A stretch of DNA of 64,000 bases from an uncultured Chloroflexales bacterium. Its GTDB lineage: Bacteria; Chloroflexota; Chloroflexia; Chloroflexales; Chloroflexaceae. A program made the position numbers and the translations under genes. Where the stretch lies: the NCBI GenBank assembly GCA_937902315.1, contig CALGUG010000033.1:137166-201165 (forward strand). The letters run 5' to 3'. This document shows, piece by piece, positions 59,429 through 64,000 of the stretch (within the stretch, counting starts at the first letter, position 1; every line of letters begins with the position of its first letter). The notes beneath the pieces were generated by a model. That model was not told the DNA's origin, ran no database searches, and worked only from the letters and a program-made list of their open reading frames with translations.

Positions 59429-59561
59429 TGTGGATAACTTGTTGAAAATGTGTGTACCCGGTGCATAGCACATGGGGAAAAGTGTCATTTTTCTGTTTAT
59501 AACGGCAAGTATCGCCCTCAAGAGCCGCCAAAGTTTTCCACAATCTCATAAATGTGGATAA
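59429..59561. other. DnaA-box-like 9-mers, second cluster
   Basis: TTATCCACA twice on the minus strand (59429-59437, 59553-59561, both perfect) and TTTTCCACA on the plus strand (59534-59542, one mismatch). It lies between genes with no dnaA nearby. Confidence 0.4.
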
Positions 59562-59588
59562 TCTTGTGCCCTCTCTTCCGTCGCCTCA

Positions 59589-59649
59589 GGCGGAAAAAGG
59601 CTCACCCTTCCATACGACTCCTAGCGCGTCCGCCTACGGTTACCAACAT
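59589..59649 (+). repeat. Dispersed repeat family A, copy 12
   Basis: GGCGG at 59589 and a core at 59626-59647 with one change (CGGTTACC). Confidence 0.75.
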
Positions 59650-59720
59650 CCTTTCCAAACATTCGGCTGCTCGTCTGCCTGCTCCCAAGCGCCCCCTGAA
59701 AAGCCAAGCAAACGGATTTT

Positions 59721-60100
59721 CAAACAGCTCTCTAAAAGCCTCAGTGTCTCGGTGCCTCGTGTGGTGAAGAAGGCCCTCACCCCCCGGCCCCCTCTCCTGC
59801 AGAGCAGGCGAGGGGTGAAGGGCAACCGGGAAGCAGGAGAAAGGGAGAAATGGAATGCGTTAGCGCTGCAGCGATCACTCAACCATCACAAACAGCTCTA
59901 AAAGCCTCAGTGTCTCAGTGCCTCGTGTGGTGAAGAAGGCCCTCACCCCCCCGACCAGAGCAGGCGCGGGGAGAAGGGCGACCGGGAAGCAGGAGAAAGG
60001 GAGAAATGGAATGCGTTAGCGCTGCAGCGATCACTCAACTATCACAAACAGCTCTCTAAAAGCCTCAGTGTCTCAGTGCCTCGTGTGGTGAGTAAAAAAC
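59721..60100 (+). repeat. Imperfect tandem repeat, about 2.3 units of 156-168 bp
   Basis: The segment CAAACAGCTC..AAAAGCCTCAGTGTCTC starts at 59721, 59889 and 60045. Each unit contains GTGCCTCGTGTGGTGA. The first two also share GGGAAGCAGGAGAAAGGGAG and GCGTTAGCGCTGCAGCG. Unit 1 also includes a fragment like family C (CCCCCCGGCCCCCTCTCCTG). No reading frame is supported. Confidence 0.75.
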
Positions 60101-60106
60101 AGTGCC

Positions 60107-61213
60107 TCAGTAGCCGGTGAGTTCCACATAGCCCCTGCCGCTGGCACTGCCGCTGATGCGCACTGCGCCCTCCCAATAGGTGACAGTCAGCAGCAGCTCT
60201 TGGTCGGCCATGGCTGGCGTTATGTCAATATCGATCGCGGCGCTTGGCACGCTAAGCCGCCAGCGGGCCGGATAGCGGATCTGAGTGTGCGGGCTTTGCC
60301 ACTCTGTCAGTACGCTGAGCTCAAGTTCGTCGCGCTCGAGGCGGCGCGCGCTGCCGTCGGCCTCGACCAGATGCCCGCCCGAAAAGCGCGAGATCGAGCC
60401 GTCGGCCTGGCGAATGTGGAAGAAGACCAGCTCGCGCCCGTCGTCGAACTGCAAGCTGAACCAGTCCCAGCCGGTTGCGAAGCGGTCGAGCGCGCTGGTG
60501 CCAAACTCGTGGTCCATCCATGCCAAGCCAGTGACTTCGATGCTCTGGCCGTTGATCGTCAGCGTGCCGCTGGCCAGCATGCGAGTCAGCGAGTAGTAGT
60601 AGGAGGCGTTGCCCAGCGCCTCGCCCTTCTGGCTCAAACCTCGATCGCCCTGCAACAGTGCTGGCTTGCTGTTCTCAAGGCGTAGCGCAAGGCCGATATC
60701 ATCTTGGCTGGCCTGCAGTTCCATCTGCATGCCTTCGGGGCCGCTGCCTGTGGCGCGCCAATCATCGAGCCAGACCTGAAAGGGTTCGCCGCTGGCTCCG
60801 GCCCAGTCTCCCCCATCGCGGCTAAAGCGCTCGAAGCTGTAGAAAGCGTTTTGGCTAATGTCGCTGATGGCCAGATGGGCCATATAGATCGAACGGGTGG
60901 CTAGATCGGAGGGACGCTGGGGCGCTTCGGCCAGCAGGGCGCGCCGAAAGAAGGTGAGCTGAAAGCCGAAGGTACGCCCATCGGCGCTCTGCAGATTGCC
61001 GGTGTAGTACCACCATTCGGTCTGGTATTCGTCGTGCGAGCCGTGATCGCGCGGAAAGACAAAGGGGCGCGGCGCGGTCGCCTTGGCGAACTGCTCGTTG
61101 TCTTCGGCATTGACCGCTTCGACGGCGCTGAGGCGCGTTCGGTCAGCTCGCGGGGGCGCGCTGCATGCGCAGAGCAAGCAGATCAGCACCAGCGTTAGCA
61201 ATCGTCGTTTCAT
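60107..61213 (-). CDS. AttH/CrtC-like lipocalin-fold lipoprotein
   Basis: 368 residues. The start at 61213 follows GAGGGGTGG; an upstream frame start at 61306 has no site. The N-terminus MKRRLLTLVLICLLCACSAPP is a lipoprotein signal with lipobox LCAC. The mature part carries the AttH/hydroxyneurosporene synthase (CrtC) motif FPRDHGSHDEYQTEWWYYTGNLQ and GFQLTFFRRALL. A second half follows with LAWMDHEFGTSALDRFATGWDWFSLQFDDGRELVFFHIR. Members include carotenoid 1,2-hydratases and lipocalin-like proteins next to lipoprotein-export ABC systems. It is exported and anchored at the membrane. Whether it is an enzyme is unknown. Confidence 0.87.
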   Translation of the reverse strand: MKRRLLTLVLICLLCACSAPPRADRTRLSAVEAVNAEDNEQFAKATAPRPFVFPRDHGSHDEYQTEWWYYTGNLQSADGRTFGFQLTFFRRALLAEAPQRPSDLATRSIYMAHLAISDISQNAFYSFERFSRDGGDWAGASGEPFQVWLDDWRATGSGPEGMQMELQASQDDIGLALRLENSKPALLQGDRGLSQKGEALGNASYYYSLTRMLASGTLTINGQSIEVTGLAWMDHEFGTSALDRFATGWDWFSLQFDDGRELVFFHIRQADGSISRFSGGHLVEADGSARRLERDELELSVLTEWQSPHTQIRYPARWRLSVPSAAIDIDITPAMADQELLLTVTYWEGAVRISGSASGRGYVELTGY

Positions 61214-61289
61214 AGCCACCCCTCTTGTAGAAGCTTCGCCTGTATGGATGATAGCATAGCTGCTTAAAAATGGCCTTGTGCGGGCTTGC

Positions 61290-61432
61290 TTCGCAACTCG
61301 AATCAAAAAGGCCCCAAAATCGGCCTAGGCAGAAAAAAGTGTCGTAGTTTTAAGGGGTATTTTAGGCTTTAGGATCAGGAGAAGGCTTGTTCGCAACTTT
61401 ACGCGCTTTTGGAGCAAAAAACGAGTTGCGAA
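61290..61432. repeat. Motif TTCGCAACT in three copies before the CRISPR array
   Basis: TTCGCAACTCG at 61290-61300, TTCGCAACT at 61390-61398, and the inverted CGAGTTGCGAA at 61422-61432. The last overlaps the candidate -35 of the array promoter. Confidence 0.6.
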
Positions 61433-61455
61433 TCGAACGTGCCTTATGCTATGAT
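61426..61455 (+). promoter_or_regulatory. Candidate promoter of the CRISPR array
   Basis: TTGCGA (61426-61431), 18 bases, TATGAT (61450-61455). The predicted start near 61462 is about 87 bases before the first repeat. Confidence 0.45.
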
Positions 61456-61548
61456 CAGAAGGAAAAGAGGCTTTGTGAGCAGGCTGCTAAGCCTTTTTAA
61501 GCCGGTCATAGGTCCGATCATATGCCTTTGCACCTGAACAAAAGAGGA

Positions 61549-63946
61549 TTTCTCCAGAGACGACTCAATCGAGAGTACTGAAACGCGTAAAAGTTCTCTA
61601 GGGTTGAAGAGTTCCTTTTCATTTCTCCAGAGACGACTCAATCGAGAGTACTGAAACATTGCTTTAGCGCGTTGAGCTTGCTTACCGGTACGCTTTCTCC
61701 AGAGACGACTCAATCGAGAGTACTGAAACAACACTAGGGGCGCTTTATCGGTCGAGCTTAGTTTTTCTCCAGAGACGACTCAATCGAGAGTACTGAAACT
61801 GAAGGTCTGATCTCTGGTAATGCACAAAGGGCGGGATTTCTCCAGAGACGACTCAATCGAGAGTACTGAAACCTGCTCGACGCTTATCGCGAGCAAGGGC
61901 TTGAGATTTCTCCAGAGACGACTCAATCGAGAGTACTGAAACGCGATCGAGGGCAACGGCTGGCCCTATGGTTCTTTATTTCTCCAGAGACGACTCAATC
62001 GAGAGTACTGAAACTTGACGGTTGCCATGGCCGCGCAACGTTCTCTTTGATTTCTCCAGAGACGACTCAATCGAGAGTACTGAAACACCGGTACAATGAT
62101 TGATAGATCATTGTCGCCCCATTTCTCCAGAGACGACTCAATCGAGAGTACTGAAACCTACCTCACGAGCTGCTGCCGACTTGCTTCCAAGAATTTCTCC
62201 AGAGACGACTCAATCGAGAGTACTGAAACACTATTTCGATGAAGATACTGGATCTGGCAGGATAGATTTCTCCAGAGACGACTCAATCGAGAGTACTGAA
62301 ACAAGTAGGGAAGTCGTCACAGTTCCATAAGTCCCGCTTTCTCCAGAGACGACTCAATCGAGAGTACTGAAACGCGTTGGCCAACGTGCCCGTACAGCGC
62401 ACACTAATTTCTCCAGAGACGACTCAATCGAGAGTACTGAAACAGTTGCCAAAACATCTGAGACGCGTCAGGCGAAAAATTTCTCCAGAGACGACTCAAT
62501 CGAGAGTACTGAAACCATGTCTAGATTCGTGTGGGAAGTCTCAGAGCTGGAATTTCTCCAGAGACGACTCAATCGAGAGTACTGAAACGTTGAAAAATAG
62601 AAAGTAGGAGTTCAAACATAAGATTTCTCCAGAGACGACTCAATCGAGAGTACTGAAACTCTCCCTCCAGCGCTCATCTGAGCGGTACTCTGGATTTCTC
62701 CAGAGACGACTCAATCGAGAGTACTGAAACAAGTGTTGAGGGTACGTTCAAGCGTGTCACCTAAATATTTCTCCAGAGACGACTCAATCGAGAGTACTGA
62801 AACAGAATGGTCATTCAGCTATTGGATAGGATTAGTGTATTTCTCCAGAGACGACTCAATCGAGAGTACTGAAACATTGGGAACTCTCGCTCTCAGTCGG
62901 CATTAATCCCGCATTTCTCCAGAGACGACTCAATCGAGAGTACTGAAACGATATCGAGGTAACAGGCGAAGGCGATGCGATCAATTTCTCCAGAGACGAC
63001 TCAATCGAGAGTACTGAAACAGACATGGGTTGCAGTAAATGTGTAAAGGGGAGTTATTTCTCCAGAGACGACTCAATCGAGAGTACTGAAACCGTTTGTT
63101 TTGCTCGATCCAGCGAATAAATACGACCATTTCTCCAGAGACGACTCAATCGAGAGTACTGAAACATATTGGGGATTGTCGCTGAAGAGCGGCAATTGGT
63201 ATTTCTCCAGAGACGACTCAATCGAGAGTACTGAAACCATAGATGACGTTTTCATCAAGCCAACGGCCTAGATTTCTCCAGAGACGACTCAATCGAGAGT
63301 ACTGAAACGCGACCTTCTTTGGCCGCTATGGAAAGGGATTGATGCATTTCTCCAGAGACGACTCAATCGAGAGTACTGAAACTCGACCAACTGGTCTACG
63401 AAATCTTGAGCCGCACGATTTCTCCAGAGACGACTCAATCGAGAGTACTGAAACATCTCGTTAAGTTCAAATTTCCATTCCATTTCCTCGATTTCTCCAG
63501 AGACGACTCAATCGAGAGTACTGAAACTTGCCGTGGGGCTGATCCGCATTCGATCTGATGTATTTCTCCAGAGACGACTCAATCGAGAGTACTGAAACAA
63601 GTCGTCGGCCTCCGCTCACCCAACAGGATCGAGATTTCTCCAGAGACGACTCAATCGAGAGTACTGAAACACAAAGCACCTTACGCAATCGACTCAAGGC
63701 AATGAATTTCTCCAGAGACGACTCAATCGAGAGTACTGAAACCGTGCGCACGCCAGAATCATATACGTGGCAGGCCAATTTCTCCAGAGACGACTCAATC
63801 GAGAGTACTGAAACAATAAGTCAAGCCGCTACAATCGAACGAGTTAGGATTTCTCCAGAGACGACTCAATCGAGAGTACTGAAACAGAGCATTACAACAG
63901 AACGGGCTGGCTTGTATTTGATTTCTCCAGAGACGACTCAATCGAG
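61549..63946 (+). CRISPR. CRISPR array, 33 spacers, no cas genes in window
   Basis: 33 complete 36-base repeats plus a truncated last one (63922-63946), separated by 33 spacers of 34-38 bases. The repeat starts TTTCTCCAGAGACGACTC and ends GAGAGTACTGAAAC. The base just before it is A in all but three cases (repeats 3, 4 and 12), so it may be counted as 37 bases. The plus orientation is inferred from the GAAAC end (an 8-base 5' handle ACTGAAAC, as in type I/III systems), from the degenerate repeat at the right end, and from the terminator there. The leader side is therefore the left. The cas type cannot be settled without cas genes. Short frames across the array are artefacts. Confidence 0.98.
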
Positions 63947-63985
63947 GAGGGTAGCGCTTAACATAAGCGAAAACCCTCTTTTTTT
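63947..63985 (+). terminator. Intrinsic terminator at the end of the CRISPR array
   Basis: Outer stem GAGGGT / ACCCTC and inner stem CGCTTA / TAAGCG, followed by CTTTTTTT. It starts immediately where the last repeat is cut off. Confidence 0.85.
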
Positions 63986-64000
63986 GCCTGCAAAACGGCT

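Noticed and set aside
61444..63778. Open frames across the CRISPR array
   Set aside because: Their sequence is the repeat translated over and over (VLSIESSLEK, FSRDDSIEST). They are not genes.
61549..63946. Self-targeting spacers against this window
   Set aside because: Reading spacers against the window by eye gave no match; a proper search was not possible.

Overview
The window looks like a piece of a filamentous Chloroflexota chromosome, most plausibly near Herpetosiphon. This is an inference from roughly even base composition by eye, a cytochrome b558-type succinate dehydrogenase, a secreted protein ending in a PLV-type tail common in that phylum, a queuosine-salvage glycosylase of the kind known from Sphaerobacter, and many short intergenic repeats. 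No rRNA, insertion sequence or intact prophage is seen. One tRNA gene (Leu, CAG) is present.

Layout. 1-1.2 kb: sdhC and the start of sdhA. 1.8-5.2 kb: an AAA+ ATPase and a Gfo/Idh/MocA oxidoreductase. 5.7-10.6 kb: Hsp20, an azlC-GNAT-azlD operon and a histidine kinase fused to an HD-GYP domain. 11.3-12.1 kb: an orphan P22-antirepressor-like gene. 12.7-26 kb: a sugar locus. A leftward five-gene operon (MOSC, TIM-barrel isomerase, SDR, HPS/KGPDC-like protein, zinc alcohol dehydrogenase) sits beside AraC and DeoR regulators. Diverging from it is a rightward operon with an ABC sugar importer, L-rhamnose mutarotase, L-rhamnose isomerase and rhamnulokinase. 26.5-34 kb: two large secreted proteins, a stand-alone Lon N-domain protein and an AcuI-type reductase. 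34.2-36.9 kb: tyrS and tgt. 37.5-45.9 kb: a double AP2-like protein, a P-loop kinase, tRNA-Leu, an FAD oxidoreductase, an ABC exporter, AraC, serC and queuosine salvage. 46-49.6 kb: a P1B-4 metal ATPase, DinB and an FmdB zinc ribbon. 49.8-56.9 kb: cysE-cysS, prmA, rsmE, manA and a C-terminal processing protease. 57.5-61.2 kb: a membrane-anchored pseudokinase with a DnaJ-type zinc finger, and an AttH/CrtC-like lipoprotein. 61.5-63.95 kb: a CRISPR array with 33 spacers and no cas genes in view.

The most striking signal is upstream of tyrS. A good promoter is followed by a 19-codon ORF with four Tyr codons (three within the stretch YAYY), then alternative stems, then an intrinsic terminator placed just before the tyrS ribosome-binding site. 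This has the architecture of ribosome-mediated transcription attenuation responding to charged tRNA-Tyr.

Intergenic DNA is crowded with dispersed repeats. Family A has 12 copies of about 60 bp around the core GCGTCCGCCTACGGCTACC. Family B has 8 MITE-like copies with ACCAAATC/GATTTGGT ends, three of them carrying an 18-bp palindrome whose arms differ between copies yet stay paired. Family C is a roughly 265-bp repeat in two inverted copies 20 kb apart. Two clusters of DnaA-box-like 9-mers also occur, near 6.25 kb and 59.5 kb.
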